Counted from the first letter of the stretch, positions 30,011 to 41,582 are shown. The stretch: DNA of 64,000 bases from Enterobacter asburiae (GCA_011754535.1 JAAQVN010000001.1:1364001-1428000); one strand, 5' to 3'. Program-made: numbers and translations. Notes: generated from the letters alone by a model not told the origin.

Positions 30011-30942
30011 GAGTAATAAGTCAGTCTCTCCGCCAGCAAATCCACGAACGCCCCACGGTCGATATCCACCATCAGTGTTGTATTCGGTTTATTCCCCGTC
30101 AGCGAATAGTAATCCACCACCGTCATCCCCTGGGTGTATTTCCCCTGCGTCTCGACGCCAACCCATCTGTGCACAGTGGTAAACATCTCAGGCTTCAGTA
30201 GCCAGGCAATGGTACACGGGTCGTGCAGCGGCGCGCCGTGGAAACCCCACTTTTCGGCTTTGTGATACTCCATAAAGAAGTCGAGCAGTTCGGCCACGGT
30301 TGTCGCGACCGTATTACCCACGGAGCGGAAACGCTCAATATCGTCCGCCATAATCTGCGCGCGGTGGGTAACGTCCAGTCCAGCCATCACAATCGGTAGG
30401 CCGGACTGGAAGACAATCTCAGCAGCTTCCGGGTCGACAAAGATGTTGAACTCCGCAGCCGGCGTCCAGTTCCCCAGCCCCATCGCGCCGCCCATAATCA
30501 CAATACGGGCGATTTTACCGTGCAGTTCCGGGTGGCTGTTTAGCAGCAGCGCAACGTTGGTTTGCGGTCCGGTGGCGACCAGCGTCACGGGCTCCGCGCT
30601 TTCACGCAGCACCTTCGCCATCAGCTCCACGGCGGTGCAGTTTTGCGGCGCAAAGCCTGGCTCCGGCAGTGCCGGACCGTCCAGGCCGCTTTCCCCATGA
30701 ACGTTGTCGGCAATGATCAGCTCGCGCATCAGCGGCTTCACGGCCCCGCCGGCGACAGGAATATCGGTGCGTTTGAGCAGCGTCAGCATGCGCAGCACGT
30801 TGCGCAGGGTTTTATCAGGCGTTTGGTTTCCAGCGGACGAGGTGACCGCTTTTACATCGAGTTCAGGGGAGGCAAGTGCAAGGACGAGCGCGATCGCGTC
30901 ATCATGACCCGGATCGCAATCGAGAATAATTGGCTGTGCCAT
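30001..30942 (-). CDS. rihA: Pyrimidine-specific ribonucleoside hydrolase RihA
   Basis: This 313-residue nucleoside hydrolase cleaves cytidine and uridine to base and ribose. The N-terminal [11 protein letters not shown] motif is the calcium- and ribose-binding signature, and [19 protein letters not shown] carries the other substrate contacts. GGAG lies before ATG 30942; a second ATG at 30954 is less likely. The C-terminus (TYYSAA) is longer than in E. coli (FYA), and the final codons come from the palindromic repeat at 29966-30010. Confidence 0.96.
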   Translation of the reverse strand: MAQPIILDCDPGHDDAIALVLALASPELDVKAVTSSAGNQTPDKTLRNVLRMLTLLKRTDIPVAGGAVKPLMRELIIADNVHGESGLDGPALPEPGFAPQNCTAVELMAKVLRESAEPVTLVATGPQTNVALLLNSHPELHGKIARIVIMGGAMGLGNWTPAAEFNIFVDPEAAEIVFQSGLPIVMAGLDVTHRAQIMADDIERFRSVGNTVATTVAELLDFFMEYHKAEKWGFHGAPLHDPCTIAWLLKPEMFTTVHRWVGVETQGKYTQGMTVVDYYSLTGNKPNTTLMVDIDRGAFVDLLAERLTYYSAA

Positions 30943-31030
30943 AGCGTTCTCCATACGTAGCGTTATTTTGTGACAAGGTTAACGCTGCAATGTGACGCCG
31001 ACGAGAGGAACTGAGTGAAAGCGTGAAGCA

Positions 31031-31054
31031 GTGCGCAATCCGCAGATTGCGCAC
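31031..31054 (-). terminator. Hairpin downstream of gltL
   Basis: GTGCGCAATC pairs perfectly with GATTGCGCAC around CGCA, 8 bases past the gltL stop. No clean T-run follows on the minus strand, so it may protect the mRNA end or act with Rho. Confidence 0.55.
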
Positions 31055-31062
31055 CGGGAAGA

Positions 31063-31788
31063 TTAGTGCAGGATTTTCGCGAGGAAATCTTTGGCGCGTT
31101 CGGATTTCGGGTTGGCGAAGAACTCTTCTTTCGGCGAGTCTTCGACAATTTTCCCTTCGTCCATAAAGATCACGCGGTTGGCCACTTTACGGGCGAAGCC
31201 CATTTCGTGCGTCACCACCATCATGGTCATCCCTTCGTGCGCAAGCTCGACCATCACGTCCAGCACTTCGTTGATCATTTCAGGATCGAGCGCCGACGTG
31301 GGCTCATCGAACAGCATGGCCACCGGATCCATACACAGCGCGCGCGCGATCGCCACACGCTGCTGCTGGCCGCCGGAAAGCTGTGCCGGGAACTTATCGG
31401 CATGCGCAGAAAGCCCCACGCGCTCCAGGAGCTTCAGCCCTTTCTCGCGCGACGCTTTTTTATCACGCTTAAGCACTTTTACCTGCGCCAGCGTCAGGTT
31501 CTCAATAATGGAGAGGTGAGGGAACAGCTCAAAATGCTGGAACACCATGCCAACGTGAGAGCGAAGCTGGGCGAGGTTGGTTTTCTTATCGTTCACTTTG
31601 GTGCCGTTCACAACAATTTCGCCCTGCTGCACAGGCTCCAGACCATTAACCGTTTTGATCAGCGTGGACTTACCGGAACCGGACGGCCCGCATACCACCA
31701 CCACGTCGCCTTTTTTGACTTCGGTGGAGCAGTCGGTCAGCACCTGAAAGTGCCCATACCATTTAGAAACATTTTTCAGGGAAATCAT
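31063..31788 (-). CDS. gltL: Glutamate/aspartate ABC transporter ATP-binding protein
   Basis: This 241-residue ATPase has Walker [10 protein letters not shown], signature [15 protein letters not shown], Walker [12 protein letters not shown] and the H-loop VVTHEMGF. It powers the GltJK permease for uptake of glutamate and aspartate. The start shares one base with the gltK stop, so translation is coupled. Confidence 0.97.
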   Translation of the reverse strand: MISLKNVSKWYGHFQVLTDCSTEVKKGDVVVVCGPSGSGKSTLIKTVNGLEPVQQGEIVVNGTKVNDKKTNLAQLRSHVGMVFQHFELFPHLSIIENLTLAQVKVLKRDKKASREKGLKLLERVGLSAHADKFPAQLSGGQQQRVAIARALCMDPVAMLFDEPTSALDPEMINEVLDVMVELAHEGMTMMVVTHEMGFARKVANRVIFMDEGKIVEDSPKEEFFANPKSERAKDFLAKILH

Positions 31789-32462
31789 TATACCGTCCTT
31801 TTCTTCAGCCAGCTGACCAACAGCGACGCGCTTAAACTAATCACAAAATAGACCGCACCCGCGAAGAGCACCATCTCGACCTGCGTACCATCACGTTCAC
31901 CGATGGTCGACGCGGTACGGAAAAAGTCCGCCAGGCTCAGAACATAAACCAGAGAGGTATCCTGGAACAGCACGATACCCTGGGTCAGCAGGAGTGGAAC
32001 CATGGCGCGAAACGCCTGCGGCAGAATGATGAGCTGCATGGACTGCCAGTGCGTCATTCCCAGCGCCAGCGCGGCGCTGGACTGCCCGCGGGAGATACTC
32101 TGGATACCCGCTCGGATAATCTCTGAATAATAAGCGGCCTCAAACATTGAGAACGCCACCATAGCGGAGATCAGGCGGATATCAGTTTTCGGCGACAGCC
32201 CCAGCACGTTCTGTAAGAAGCCGGGGACGATCAGATAAAACCACAGCAGCACCATTACCAGCGGAATAGAGCGGAACACGTTAACGTAGGCGGTCGCAAA
32301 CCACGCGAGCGGCTTAAAGCTCGACAGTCGCATGACGGCCAGCAGGGTGCCCCAGACGATACCCACGATGATGGCGATCGCGGTGATCTTTAAGGTAATT
32401 ACCAGACCATCGAGCAGGTAGGGCATGGATGGAACAATAGAACTCCAGTCAAATTCGTACAT
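31788..32462 (-). CDS. gltK: Glutamate/aspartate ABC transporter permease GltK
   Basis: This 224-residue inner-membrane permease of the polar amino-acid type has about five membrane segments. The EAA loop is visible as [20 protein letters not shown]. It forms the channel with GltJ. It overlaps both neighbours by one base. Confidence 0.97.
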   Translation of the reverse strand: MYEFDWSSIVPSMPYLLDGLVITLKITAIAIIVGIVWGTLLAVMRLSSFKPLAWFATAYVNVFRSIPLVMVLLWFYLIVPGFLQNVLGLSPKTDIRLISAMVAFSMFEAAYYSEIIRAGIQSISRGQSSAALALGMTHWQSMQLIILPQAFRAMVPLLLTQGIVLFQDTSLVYVLSLADFFRTASTIGERDGTQVEMVLFAGAVYFVISLSASLLVSWLKKRTV

Positions 32463-33202
32463 TATTTGCCCCCCAGATTGCCCGGCAGGCGTACTTTGCG
32501 TTCAACCAGGTTCATCACCAGCATGATGAAAGCGTTAATCAGAACATAGGCGAGCGTGATCGCGGTGAAGGATTCCCACGCGTGAGCGGAGTAATCCAGC
32601 AGCTTGCCCGCCTGTGCAGCCATATCCACCAGGCCGATGGTTGAGGCGATGGCCGAGTTTTTCACCAGGTTCATCATCTCAGAGGTCATCGGTGGAACGA
32701 TAACGCGGTAGGCGTTAGGCAGCAGCACATAGCGGTAGGTTTGTGGCAGGGTCAGGCCCATGGCCAGGCCCGCATTTTTTTGTCCGCGCGGCAATGACTG
32801 AATGGCGGCACGCACCTGCTCGCAAACGCGCGCAGCGGTAAACAGCCCCAGACACATCATGGAGGAGACAAAGAACTGCACATTCGGATCCAGCTCCGAC
32901 TTGAACCACATGCCAATATTTTCCGGCAGCAGTTCCGGGATGACCAGATACCAGGTAAAGAACTGCACGATGAGCGGAACGTTACGGAACAGTTCCACAT
33001 ACAGTGTGCCAATGGTTGAAAGGAAACGGTTAGGGACGGTGCGCAGAATACCGAACAGCGAACCGACAAGAAACGCGATGATCCACGCCGTTATCGATAA
33101 TGCCACGGTAACCTGAAAGCCGCTCCACAGCCAGCCAAGATAGGTGGTGTTGCCGAACGGGGCTTGTTGCAGGAATATGCCCCAGTTCCAGTCTATTGAC
33201 AT
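32462..33202 (-). CDS. gltJ: Glutamate/aspartate ABC transporter permease GltJ
   Basis: This 246-residue permease begins [20 protein letters not shown] as in E. coli. The EAA loop is [20 protein letters not shown]. The start at 33202 is preceded by CTGGAG; the frame to 33289 runs back through the terminator-like hairpin and is rejected. Its separation from gltI by a terminator should lower its expression relative to the binding protein. Confidence 0.97.
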   Translation of the reverse strand: MSIDWNWGIFLQQAPFGNTTYLGWLWSGFQVTVALSITAWIIAFLVGSLFGILRTVPNRFLSTIGTLYVELFRNVPLIVQFFTWYLVIPELLPENIGMWFKSELDPNVQFFVSSMMCLGLFTAARVCEQVRAAIQSLPRGQKNAGLAMGLTLPQTYRYVLLPNAYRVIVPPMTSEMMNLVKNSAIASTIGLVDMAAQAGKLLDYSAHAWESFTAITLAYVLINAFIMLVMNLVERKVRLPGNLGGK

Positions 33203-33213
33203 AATAAACTCCA

Positions 33214-33241
33214 GAAAAAAGAGGGTAGCAGCGCTACCCTC
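33214..33241 (-). terminator. Intercistronic terminator between gltI and gltJ
   Basis: A 9-bp perfect stem with a three-base loop and a run of six T residues lies 12 bases upstream of gltJ. Read-through must supply gltJKL, so this sets gltI high and gltJKL low and forms the 3' end of SroC. Confidence 0.88.
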
Positions 33242-33362
33242 GAAGATTGGTGAGAAGCTCATTTTTCGCGCTGAGTGGGGAACGACCACTCAACGTATAG
33301 TCTGTCCATGCTTCCCGACAATCGAGAGGGCAGGAGATCCCGCCCCTGTTGTTCTAATTAGT
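33215..33362 (-). ncRNA. sroC: SroC-type small RNA from the gltI-gltJ intergenic region
   Basis: In E. coli and Salmonella, SroC is cut from the gltIJKL mRNA between gltI and gltJ and acts as a sponge for the sRNA GcvB. The 155-base gap here has the same position and size and ends, on the minus strand, in a strong terminator: GAGGGTAGC pairs with GCTACCCTC (33221-33241) and runs into TTTTTT. A GC-rich GGGGCGGGATCTCCTGCCC stretch lies near the 5' side. The 5' end is made by RNase E and cannot be placed exactly from sequence. Confidence 0.65.
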
Positions 33363-34263
33363 TAAGAGCCTTGTCATTTGGAGATTTGAACAGCGCTTTC
33401 ATGTCGTCAGACAGTTCAAAATTCATGTTCAGGTTTTTTGGTGGAATTGGGTTCTTGAACCACTTGTCGAACCATTTTTCCGCTTCGCCGGAGGTCTGAA
33501 CCTGAGCGATGGTGTCATCGATCAGCTTTTTGAACTGCGGATCGTCTTTACGCAGCATACAGCCGTAGGCTTCTTTGGACTGCGCGGTACCGACGATATC
33601 CCAGTTGTCTGGTTTCTTCGCCTTCGCACGTTCGCCCGCCAGCAGGGCGTCATCCATCATAAACGCGACGGCACGGCCGCTTTCCAGGGTACGGAAAGAG
33701 TCGCCATGGTCTTTCGCGCTGATGATGCGCATGTCCATTTTCTTCTCGTCGTTCAGCTTGTGCAGCAGGACTTCAGAAGTGGTACCGGAGGTCACAACGA
33801 CCGCTTTGCCTTTCAGGTCAGCAAAATCTTTGATCGCTCCGCCTTTTTTGGTCAGCAGACGGGTACCCACGACAAAGATGGTGTCAGAGAAGGCCGCCTG
33901 CTTCTGGCGTTCGAGGTTGTTGGTGGTAGATCCACACTCGAAGTCAAAGGTGCCGTTTTGCAGCAGTGGAATACGGTTCTGTGAAGTGATTGGGATCAGC
34001 TTCACCTGCAGGTCAGGTTTGTTCAGCTTTTTCTTCACAGCTTCAACGATGGCGTTGGAGTAATCCTGTGAATAGCCCACGACTTTTTGCGTGTTGTCGT
34101 AGTAAGAGAACGGGACGGAAGATTCACGGTGGCCGACCACGATGACGCCGTTTTTGGCAATCTTGTCGAGAGTGCTGCCTGCTGTTGGAGCGTCTTCAGC
34201 GTGAACCACGCCTGCGGACATTCCCATAACCAGCATTGCTGTGGCCAGTTTACGTAATTGCAT
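33358..34263 (-). CDS. gltI: Glutamate/aspartate periplasmic binding protein
   Basis: This 301-residue precursor starts MQLRKLATAMLVMGMSAG and has a signal peptide ending VVHA near residue 22. The mature part is a family 3 extracellular solute-binding protein for glutamate and aspartate (GVIVVGHRESSVPFSYYD; FECGSTTNNLERQKQAAFSD). A strong GGAG precedes ATG 34263. The frame to 34308 extends into the leader, which contains a C/A-rich element typical of GcvB targets. Confidence 0.97.
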   Translation of the reverse strand: MQLRKLATAMLVMGMSAGVVHAEDAPTAGSTLDKIAKNGVIVVGHRESSVPFSYYDNTQKVVGYSQDYSNAIVEAVKKKLNKPDLQVKLIPITSQNRIPLLQNGTFDFECGSTTNNLERQKQAAFSDTIFVVGTRLLTKKGGAIKDFADLKGKAVVVTSGTTSEVLLHKLNDEKKMDMRIISAKDHGDSFRTLESGRAVAFMMDDALLAGERAKAKKPDNWDIVGTAQSKEAYGCMLRKDDPQFKKLIDDTIAQVQTSGEAEKWFDKWFKNPIPPKNLNMNFELSDDMKALFKSPNDKALN

Positions 34264-34305
34264 ACCCAACTCCTTTCTTATCAGCGCCAGTGACGCATTG
34301 ATACC

Positions 34306-34320
34306 CATTGTGATGTTGTT
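34306..34320 (-). promoter_or_regulatory. C/A-rich GcvB target element in the gltI leader
   Basis: On the minus strand the leader reads AACAACATCACAATG, about 45-57 bases upstream of the gltI start. Salmonella gltI is repressed by GcvB through such a C/A-rich element, which pairs with the G/U-rich R1 region of GcvB. Confidence 0.6.
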
Positions 34321-34569
34321 ATATCTCGCGCGATGCGAGTGCAGTGTTATGCAAGCTTGTTAACATTTAGTCTGGCTTAATGTAAAGATTTTGCTGCGTT
34401 ATTGTTTATTTTTGCGAAGCGCGCCGCACCATTCAGAGGCAATAATCTCCCGTTGCACCGTTTCGGTGCTACCGATGATCTACGCTGGTGCGACAAGGTT
34501 ACACGTTAAGCCAAACTGCGTTTGCGTGAATAAATAAAGCAATAGGCGTGCCAGATTTGGCGTCGGAAG

Positions 34570-34655
34570 GGAGTTGTCGGGTGACGGCTACGCCTTACCC
34601 GACCTACGGGAGTAAAAATGTAGGCCGGGTAAGCGTCAGCGCCACCCGGCAACAG
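34570..34655. repeat. REP-type palindromic units downstream of lnt
   Basis: Two facing units are present: GTCGGGTGACGGCTACGCC with TTACCCGAC at 34577-34604, and GCCGGGTAAGCGTCAGCGCC with ACCCGGC at 34624-34651. They lie between the lnt stop and the gltI promoter. They form hairpins that can protect the lnt mRNA end. The rest of the 401-base gap (34264-34664) holds the gltI leader and promoter; I see no gene in it. Confidence 0.75.
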
Positions 34656-34664
34656 AAGGTAAGA

Positions 34665-36203
34665 CTAGCGACGACGCTGACGCAGGCTCATCAGCACGGC
34701 GCCAAAGCCGAACAGCGCGGTCAAAATCCACAGTGGCCAGTTGCCGGTGCGGGCGTACGGCGTAAGTCCCGTGGTTGGCGTGACGTTAGTGGTCAGCACC
34801 TCACGGGTAAACTGCGGGATCATGGCCTGGATTTCACCCTGCGGACCAATCACGGCGGTGATGCCGTTGTTGGTGCTGCGCAGCAGCGGACGCGCCAGCT
34901 CCAGGGAACGCATGCGCGCCATCTGGAAGTGCTGCCACGGGCCGATAGATTTACCAAACCAGGCATCGTTGGAGATGGTCAGCAGATAGTCGGTATCCGG
35001 ACGGAAGTTATCCCGCACCTGCTCGCCGAGGATGATTTCGTAGCAGATGGCAGCCGTAAGAGCCAGACCGTGCGCATGCAGCTGGGGCTGAACGTACGGG
35101 CCGCGGCTGAAGGAGGACATCGGCAGGTCAAAGAACGGTGCCAGCGGGCGCAAAATCGACTCCAGCGGGACAAATTCACCAAATGGCACCAGGTGGTTCT
35201 TGTTGTACCGGTCAGTAGAGTGGTAGCTGTACTCGCTATCTTTCCCAAGCGTAATGATAGTGTTGTAGGTGTCGTAGCGGTTCTGCTGATTCAGCCGCGC
35301 ATCGACAATGCCGGTAATCAGCGTGCTGCCGCGCGCTACCAGCAGGTCGTTCATCATGTTCAGGAATGGCTGCTGGTTGATTTCCAGATCGGGAATGGCA
35401 GACTCTGGCCAGATAATCAGCTGCGATTTACCCATCACCTCTTCAGTGGCGTTGGCGTAGATCTTCAGCGTGTTCAGCAGCTCTTTTTCGTCCCACTTCA
35501 TGGACTGCGGGATATTCCCCTGCACCATGGAAACCTGCATGGTGCGCTCAGGCTCAGGCGTGAACCACTGGATATAGCGCAGCGGGAAGGGCAGGGCGAA
35601 CAGCACCAGCGCCACAGCCAGCGGTTTCCAGCAGCGCTGGACCAGCGCCAGGACCAGCAGGCCGCTCACCACCATCAGCAGGAAGTTAATGGCTTCAACG
35701 CCCATTACCGGCGCCAGACCTTTCAGCGGGCCGTCAATTTGGCTGTAGCCGAACTGTAGCCACGGAAAACCGGTCAGCACCCAGCCACGCAGGAACTCGG
35801 TAATCTGCCAGACTACCGGCGCGGCAATGGCGACGCGCAGCCAGGTGGTTTTAGGCCACAGGCGAGAAAGGATACCGGCGAACAGACCGGTGTACAGCGA
35901 GAGATAAGCAGCGAGCAGTACGACCAGGAAGACGTTAACCGGGCCTGGCATCCCGCCAAATTGGGCGATACTGACGTAGACCCAGTTAATGCCGGAACCA
36001 AACAGCCCCAGCCCCCAGAAGTAGCCAATGGCGGCGGCCTGTACCGGACGACGGTTCAGGGTCAGGCCCTGAAGCCCCATCAGGGAGAGAATGGCCGCGG
36101 GCCAGATATCGTAAGGAGAAAAAGCCAGCGTACCGCTGGCTCCGAGCAACAGCGCCAGCAGCAAACGGACGCGCTGGCGTTCAAGCAATGGGGCAAATGC
36201 CAT
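34665..36203 (-). CDS. lnt: Apolipoprotein N-acyltransferase
   Basis: This 512-residue inner-membrane enzyme adds the third acyl chain to lipoproteins, needed for Lol-mediated export to the outer membrane. Several membrane segments lie in the first 210 residues, followed by a periplasmic nitrilase-like domain. The catalytic triad takes its E. coli numbers exactly: Glu267 ([10 protein letters not shown]), Lys335 ([12 protein letters not shown]) and Cys387 (AAICYEI). It starts 5 bases after the corC stop. Confidence 0.98.
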   Translation of the reverse strand: MAFAPLLERQRVRLLLALLLGASGTLAFSPYDIWPAAILSLMGLQGLTLNRRPVQAAAIGYFWGLGLFGSGINWVYVSIAQFGGMPGPVNVFLVVLLAAYLSLYTGLFAGILSRLWPKTTWLRVAIAAPVVWQITEFLRGWVLTGFPWLQFGYSQIDGPLKGLAPVMGVEAINFLLMVVSGLLVLALVQRCWKPLAVALVLFALPFPLRYIQWFTPEPERTMQVSMVQGNIPQSMKWDEKELLNTLKIYANATEEVMGKSQLIIWPESAIPDLEINQQPFLNMMNDLLVARGSTLITGIVDARLNQQNRYDTYNTIITLGKDSEYSYHSTDRYNKNHLVPFGEFVPLESILRPLAPFFDLPMSSFSRGPYVQPQLHAHGLALTAAICYEIILGEQVRDNFRPDTDYLLTISNDAWFGKSIGPWQHFQMARMRSLELARPLLRSTNNGITAVIGPQGEIQAMIPQFTREVLTTNVTPTTGLTPYARTGNWPLWILTALFGFGAVLMSLRQRRR

Positions 36204-36208
36204 TTACA

Positions 36209-37087
36209 TTAATCTTCCAGTTTTGGCACCGGTGAATCGTCCGGCGTTCTGACGTGAACCTGTATAATACGTCGGCTGTCGGCCATTGCTACTTTGAACT
36301 GGTAACCGTCGATGTCAACGGTCTCACCGCGCGCCGGAAGATGGCCAAAGGCCTGCATCACCAGTCCACCAATGGTATCGACCTCTTCATCGCTGAAGTG
36401 GGTACCGAAGGCGTCGTTAAAGTCTTCAATCGAGGCCAGCGCGCGCACGGTCCAGGTGTGGCGGCTGAGCTGACGGAAGTCGATATCCTCTTCTTCGTCG
36501 TACTCGTCTTCGATTTCACCCACGATCAGCTCAAGGATATCCTCGATCGTGACAAGACCTGAGACGCCGCCGAATTCATCAATAACAATCGCCATGTGGT
36601 AACGCTGAGAGCGAAACTCTTTCAGCATCCGATCCACACGTTTACTTTCCGGCACAACCACGGCCTGGCGTAACACTTTTTCCATGCTGAAGGCTTCGGC
36701 ATCGCTGCGCATAAACGGCAGCAGATCTTTCGCCATCAAAATCCCTTCGATGTGATCTTTATCTTCGCTGATGACCGGGAAACGCGAGTGGGCGGATTCG
36801 ATGATCACATCGAGGCACTCGTCCAGGGTCTGGTTACGTTTCAGGGTGATCATCTGCGAGCGGGGGATCATGATGTCGCGGACGCGCTGGTCAGCGATGT
36901 CCATAACCCCTTCGAGCATTTCGCGCGTATCTTCGTCGATAAGGTCGTTCTGCCCGGAATCACGAATCAGCTCCAGCAGTTCATCACGGTTTTTCGGCTC
37001 GCCGTGGAAAAGCTGGTTCAGAATGAGGGAGAAAAATCCCTTTTTACTGGTTGTCGTGTCGCTACTGTGTGAATTGTCGTCGCTCAT
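36209..37087 (-). CDS. corC: CorC/YbeX, CBS-domain magnesium and cobalt homeostasis protein
   Basis: This 292-residue cytoplasmic protein has two CBS domains (about residues 70-190; [60 protein letters not shown]) and a C-terminal CorC/HlyC domain. It was linked to magnesium/cobalt efflux in Salmonella; more recent work ties YbeX to ribosome maturation, in line with its ybeZYX-lnt operon. ATG 37087 gives [11 protein letters not shown] as in E. coli; an upstream ATG at 37129 is rejected. Confidence 0.95.
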   Translation of the reverse strand: MSDDNSHSSDTTTSKKGFFSLILNQLFHGEPKNRDELLELIRDSGQNDLIDEDTREMLEGVMDIADQRVRDIMIPRSQMITLKRNQTLDECLDVIIESAHSRFPVISEDKDHIEGILMAKDLLPFMRSDAEAFSMEKVLRQAVVVPESKRVDRMLKEFRSQRYHMAIVIDEFGGVSGLVTIEDILELIVGEIEDEYDEEEDIDFRQLSRHTWTVRALASIEDFNDAFGTHFSDEEVDTIGGLVMQAFGHLPARGETVDIDGYQFKVAMADSRRIIQVHVRTPDDSPVPKLED

Positions 37088-37125
37088 GGCGTTTGTTAAG
37101 GGTTCTCTTATTAGTTCAACGTTAA

Positions 37126-37152
37126 CCACCGCGCTATGTCCCTGCGCGGTGG
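37126..37152. other. Hairpin between ybeY and corC
   Basis: CCACCGCGC pairs with GCGCGGTGG around a nine-base loop in the 84-base intercistronic gap. No T-run follows. It may be a processing or stability element inside the ybeZYX-lnt mRNA. Confidence 0.55.
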
Positions 37153-37171
37153 CATGGTAGTCAGTAACTGA

Positions 37172-37639
37172 CTATTCTTTCTCGGCAATGTACGGATCCT
37201 CATAGCCCAGAGCAAGCATTATCTCTGTCTCAAGGGACTCCATCTCTTCCGCTTCGTCATCTTCAATATGATCGTAGCCCAACAGGTGCAGGCTGCCGTG
37301 TACCACCATATGCGCCCAGTGGGCTTCCAGCGGTTTCTGCTGCTCTTTGGCTTCCTGTTCCACTACCTGACGGCAGATGATCAAATCACCAAGCAGTGGC
37401 ATCTCGATGCCCGGCGGCGCTTCGAACGGGAAAGAGAGCACGTTGGTCGGCTTATCTTTCCCGCGATAGGTCAGGTTAAGCTCGTGGCTTTCCGCTTCAT
37501 CCACCAGGCGAATCGTGACTTCTGATTCTTCCTGAAACTGAGGAATAACGGCATCCAGCCATTTCTGAAACTGTGCCTCTTCTGGCATGCCAGAATTGTC
37601 TTCACAGGCCAGCTGTAAATCGAGGATCACCTGACTCAT
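37172..37639 (-). CDS. ybeY: Endoribonuclease YbeY
   Basis: This 155-residue metal-dependent enzyme acts in 16S rRNA 3' end maturation and late 70S quality control. The zinc-binding [11 protein letters not shown] motif has His114, His118 and His124, with the same numbers as in E. coli. The start overlaps the ybeZ stop by 4 bases (ATGA), so its synthesis is coupled to that of its partner YbeZ. Confidence 0.97.
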   Translation of the reverse strand: MSQVILDLQLACEDNSGMPEEAQFQKWLDAVIPQFQEESEVTIRLVDEAESHELNLTYRGKDKPTNVLSFPFEAPPGIEMPLLGDLIICRQVVEQEAKEQQKPLEAHWAHMVVHGSLHLLGYDHIEDDEAEEMESLETEIMLALGYEDPYIAEKE

Positions 37640-38682
37640 TTCTGTTCTTGCTCCTGCGCTTCGCGCTTACGTTCCGCGGCCTGTTCGGCCCTGCGTTTTT
37701 GATCCGCCTCTTCCCAGGCTTCATAGGCGTTAACGATGCGCGCGACCACCGGGTGGCGTACCACGTCTTCACTGTGGAAGAAGTTAAAGCTGATTTCGTC
37801 TACCTCTGACAGCACCTCAATGGCGTGGCGCAGGCCGGACTTGGTGCTGCGAGGCAGGTCGATCTGGGTGACGTCACCGGTAATGACCGCTTTCGAGTTA
37901 AAACCAATACGCGTCAGGAACATCTTCATCTGTTCGATGGTGGTGTTCTGGCTTTCATCAAGAATGATGAACGCATCGTTCAGCGTACGACCGCGCATGT
38001 AGGCGAGCGGGGCAACTTCGATAACGTTACGCTCAATCAGCTTCTCGACCTTCTCAAAGCCGAGCATTTCGAACAGCGCGTCATACAGCGGGCGCAGGTA
38101 CGGGTCGACCTTCTGGCTCAGATCGCCAGGCAGGAAGCCCAGTTTTTCACCCGCTTCGACGGCAGGGCGGGTCAGCAGGATGCGACGGATCTCCTGGCGC
38201 TCCAGCGCATCGACCGCAGCGGCAACCGCCAGATAGGTTTTACCCGTACCCGCCGGACCCACGCCGAAGGTGATGTCATGGTCAAGAATATTAGCGATGT
38301 ACTGCGCCTGGTTTGGCGTGCGCGGCTTGATGACGCCACGCTTGGTCTTAATGTTGATCGCCTTGCCGTAGTCCGGCACGCTTTCCGCGCTTTGCTCAAG
38401 CACTCGCGCCTCTTTAATGGCGAGGTGAATTTGTTCCGGTTCGATGTCCTGAATCTCGCCGCGCATTGGGGCGGTATCGACATACAGGCTGCGCAGAATA
38501 TCCGCAGCCGCGTTGACGCAGATAGGGCGTCCGGTGAGTTTGAAATGGTTATCGCGACGATTGATTTCGATACCCAGACGTCGTTCCAGTTGTTTGATGT
38601 TGTCATCAAACGGCCCGCACAGGCTCAGCAGGCGAGCGTTGTCTGCGGGCTCAAGGCTAATTTCACGCGTATCTATGTTCAA
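37636..38682 (-). CDS. ybeZ: PhoH-family ATPase YbeZ
   Basis: This 348-residue ATPase has Walker [14 protein letters not shown] and Walker [11 protein letters not shown]. It works with YbeY in rRNA processing. I chose the TTG at 38682: GAGG lies six bases upstream and the product begins (M)[14 protein letters not shown] as in E. coli. The frame to 38865 adds 61 residues without homology and overlaps the end of miaB. The C-terminal tail is a charged helix rich in Glu, Arg, Lys and Gln. Confidence 0.95.
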   Translation of the reverse strand: MNIDTREISLEPADNARLLSLCGPFDDNIKQLERRLGIEINRRDNHFKLTGRPICVNAAADILRSLYVDTAPMRGEIQDIEPEQIHLAIKEARVLEQSAESVPDYGKAINIKTKRGVIKPRTPNQAQYIANILDHDITFGVGPAGTGKTYLAVAAAVDALERQEIRRILLTRPAVEAGEKLGFLPGDLSQKVDPYLRPLYDALFEMLGFEKVEKLIERNVIEVAPLAYMRGRTLNDAFIILDESQNTTIEQMKMFLTRIGFNSKAVITGDVTQIDLPRSTKSGLRHAIEVLSEVDEISFNFFHSEDVVRHPVVARIVNAYEAWEEADQKRRAEQAAERKREAQEQEQK

Positions 38683-38845
38683 ACTGTTCCTCTTTGATTG
38701 GTTAACTGACCCGCTGCCACACGGCGCAATAAAACGGTCATTACCGAAATTATTCACGCCACAGAATAAAGGCGCAAGCGTTGCGGAAGATATTGGGGGC
38801 GATGAGAGGAAATACAAGGCCTGCCAAAGCGGCAGGCCTGAAGGA

Positions 38846-40270
38846 TTAAGGCTGGTAAATCCCAACGCCAGAATCGTTTTCTTTGCGGGTACGCGAGATC
38901 ACGGATTCCGGTGACTCTGCGATACGCAGGCCCATTTCGTCCTCGGTGCGTACCACCTTCGCGCGCAGCGAGTTGGTCAGCACCTCGACAATCTCGACGT
39001 CCACGAATTTACCGATCATATCCGGGGTGCCTTCAAAGTTCACCACGCGGTTGTTTTCGGTACGACCGGACAGCTCCATAATGCTCTTGCGGGAGGTGCC
39101 TTCCACCAGAATGCGCTGGACGGTGCCGAGCATACGGCGGCTCCAGGCGTTGGCCTGCTGATTGATGCGCTCCTGCAGAATATACAGACGCTGCTTTTTC
39201 TCTTCTTCCGGCACATCGTCAACCATGTCGGCCGCGGGTGTTCCAGGACGCGCTGAGAAGATGAAGCTGTAGCTGACGTCAAAGTTCACTTCACCGATGA
39301 GCTTCATGGTGCGCTCGAAGTCATCAGCGGTTTCACCAGGGAAGCCAACGATGAAGTCGGAGCTGATCTGGATATCCGGACGCGCTTCACGCAGCTTGCG
39401 GATGGTGGATTTGTACTCCAGCACCGTATGCGGGCGGCCCATCAGGTTCAGAACGCGGTCAGAGCCGCACTGAATCGGCAGGTGCAGGAAGCTCACCAGC
39501 TCAGGCGTATCGCGATACACGTCAATGATGTCGTCGGTAAACTCCATCGGATGGCTGGTGGTAAAGCGGATTCGGTCGATACCGTCAATCGCGGCCACCA
39601 GGCGCAGCAGTTCGGCAAAGCTGCCAGTGGTGCCGTCGTAGTTTTCCCCACGCCAGGCGTTAACGTTCTGGCCGAGCAGGTTCACTTCACGGACGCCCTG
39701 CGCGGCAAGCTGCGCGATTTCAAACAGAATATCATCTGCCGGGCGGCTGACCTCTTCACCACGGGTGTAAGGCACCACGCAGTAGGTACAGTATTTGTTG
39801 CAGCCTTCCATGATGGAGACAAAAGCGGTCGGGCCATCGGCGCGCGGCTCTGGCAGGCGGTCGAATTTTTCGATCTCCGGGAAGCTGACGTCAACAACCG
39901 GGCTGCGGTTACCGCGAACCTGATTGATCATCTCAGGCAGGCGGTGCAGGGTCTGAGGGCCAAAGACGATATCCACATACGGGGCTCTCTGGCGGATCAG
40001 CTTACCTTCCTGCGACGCGACGCAGCCACCCACGCCGATGATCAGGTCCGGATTTTTCCGTTTCAGAAGCTTCCAGCGGCCTAACACATGAAAGACTTTT
40101 TCCTGTGCTTTTTCACGAATTGAACAGGTGTTCAGCAGCAGCACATCGGCTTCTTTCGCATTTTCAGTCAGCTGGTATCCGTGGGTGGTATCCAGCAGAT
40201 CGGCCATCTTGGATGAATCGTATTCGTTCATCTGACAGCCCCAGGTTTTTATATGGAGTTTTTTAGTCAT
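38846..40270 (-). CDS. miaB: tRNA-2-methylthio-N6-dimethylallyladenosine synthase
   Basis: This 474-residue radical-SAM methylthiotransferase modifies A37 in tRNAs that read U-starting codons. N-terminal cysteines 12, 49 and 83 hold the sacrificial auxiliary cluster. Cys157, 161 and 164 (CNKYCTYC) hold the radical-SAM cluster. A C-terminal TRAM domain follows ([20 protein letters not shown]). ATG 40270 gives [20 protein letters not shown] as in E. coli; the frame to 40570 overlaps the divergent ubiF gene and is not real. Confidence 0.98.
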   Translation of the reverse strand: MTKKLHIKTWGCQMNEYDSSKMADLLDTTHGYQLTENAKEADVLLLNTCSIREKAQEKVFHVLGRWKLLKRKNPDLIIGVGGCVASQEGKLIRQRAPYVDIVFGPQTLHRLPEMINQVRGNRSPVVDVSFPEIEKFDRLPEPRADGPTAFVSIMEGCNKYCTYCVVPYTRGEEVSRPADDILFEIAQLAAQGVREVNLLGQNVNAWRGENYDGTTGSFAELLRLVAAIDGIDRIRFTTSHPMEFTDDIIDVYRDTPELVSFLHLPIQCGSDRVLNLMGRPHTVLEYKSTIRKLREARPDIQISSDFIVGFPGETADDFERTMKLIGEVNFDVSYSFIFSARPGTPAADMVDDVPEEEKKQRLYILQERINQQANAWSRRMLGTVQRILVEGTSRKSIMELSGRTENNRVVNFEGTPDMIGKFVDVEIVEVLTNSLRAKVVRTEDEMGLRIAESPESVISRTRKENDSGVGIYQP

Positions 40271-40400
40271 CGACTTGCTCAGCTCAGGATTGCAAGCCGC
40301 GTATTGTAATGCTTTGGTGGGGTTGTGACCAGTGTGACGGTTATGTGTCTCATGACCGCAAAAATCCGGTAAACTTAAGGGATTCTCCAAGAAGGAAAAA

Positions 40401-41582
40401 ATGACCATGACACTCCAACACACCGAAGTTGCCGTTGTCGGCGGCGGTATGGTCGGCGGCGCGCTGGCGCTGGGACTGGCGCAGCAGGGATTTGAGGTAA
40501 CGGTAATTGAGCAGTCGGCACCGCCGGCATTCGATCCCGCCAGCAAACCGGACGTGCGCATTTCCGCCATCAGCGCGGCGTCCGTCGATCTGCTGCGCGG
40601 CCTGGGCGTCTGGGAGGCGGTGCTGGCGATGCGTGCGCATCCTTACAGCCGCCTTGAAACCTGGGAGTGGGAAAATGCTCACGTGTCGTTTGACGCCGCT
40701 GAGCTGAAGCTGCCGCGCCTGGGCTATATGGTGGAAAACAACGTGCTCCAGCTGGCGCTCTGGCAGGCGCTGGAGGCACATCCGAAGGTGACGCTGCGTA
40801 TGCCTGCGTCACTTAAGGCACTGCATCCTCACGAGAGTGGCTATCTACTGATCCTCGACAGCGGCGATGAGCTGGCAGTGAAGCTGGTCGTCGGGGCCGA
40901 TGGCGCTAACTCGCAGGTCAGGGAGATGGCGGGCATCGGCGTTCATGCCTGGCAGTACCAGCAGTCCTGTATGCTGATTACCGTTCAGTGCGAGAATGCG
41001 CCGGGTGAAAGCACCTGGCAGCACTTTACTCCGAACGGTCCGCACGCGTTTTTACCGCTGTATGATAACTGGGCGTCGCTGGTCTGGTACGACAAGCCGG
41101 CGCGCATTCGCCAGCTGCAGGGGCTGTCGATGGAGCAGCTGCAGCGCGAGATCTTGCTTCACTTCCCGAGCCGTTTGGGCAACGTGACGCCGGTCGCCGC
41201 AGGGGCATTTCCGCTCACGCGGCGCCACGCGTTACAGTATGCCCGTGAAGGGCTGGCGCTGGTGGGCGATGCGGCACACACCATTCACCCGCTGGCGGGG
41301 CAGGGAGTCAACCTTGGATACCGTGACGTCGACGCCTTGCTGGATGTTTTAAGCAATGCGCGCGGTCATGCGGAGGCATGGGCCAGCCATCAGGTACTCA
41401 AGAGCTACCAGACGCGCCGTATGGCGGATAACTTCATCATGCAGTCGGGGATGGATCTGTTCTATGCCGGGTTCAGCAATGACGTAGCTCCGGTGCGCAT
41501 TCTGCGTAACATCGGATTGATGGCAGCAGAGCGTGCCGGTGGTCTGAAGCGTCAGGCGCTGAAATACGCCTTAGGACTCTAA
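40401..41582 (+). CDS. ubiF: 2-octaprenyl-3-methyl-6-methoxy-1,4-benzoquinol hydroxylase
   Basis: This 393-residue flavoprotein monooxygenase catalyses the C6 hydroxylation step of aerobic ubiquinone synthesis. It has an N-terminal FAD-binding [17 protein letters not shown], the DVRISAIS segment, a central [10 protein letters not shown] (DG motif) and C-terminal [24 protein letters not shown] lies five bases before ATG 40401; ATG 40407 is the alternative. It is divergent from miaB. Confidence 0.96.
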   Translation: MTMTLQHTEVAVVGGGMVGGALALGLAQQGFEVTVIEQSAPPAFDPASKPDVRISAISAASVDLLRGLGVWEAVLAMRAHPYSRLETWEWENAHVSFDAAELKLPRLGYMVENNVLQLALWQALEAHPKVTLRMPASLKALHPHESGYLLILDSGDELAVKLVVGADGANSQVREMAGIGVHAWQYQQSCMLITVQCENAPGESTWQHFTPNGPHAFLPLYDNWASLVWYDKPARIRQLQGLSMEQLQREILLHFPSRLGNVTPVAAGAFPLTRRHALQYAREGLALVGDAAHTIHPLAGQGVNLGYRDVDALLDVLSNARGHAEAWASHQVLKSYQTRRMADNFIMQSGMDLFYAGFSNDVAPVRILRNIGLMAAERAGGLKRQALKYALGL

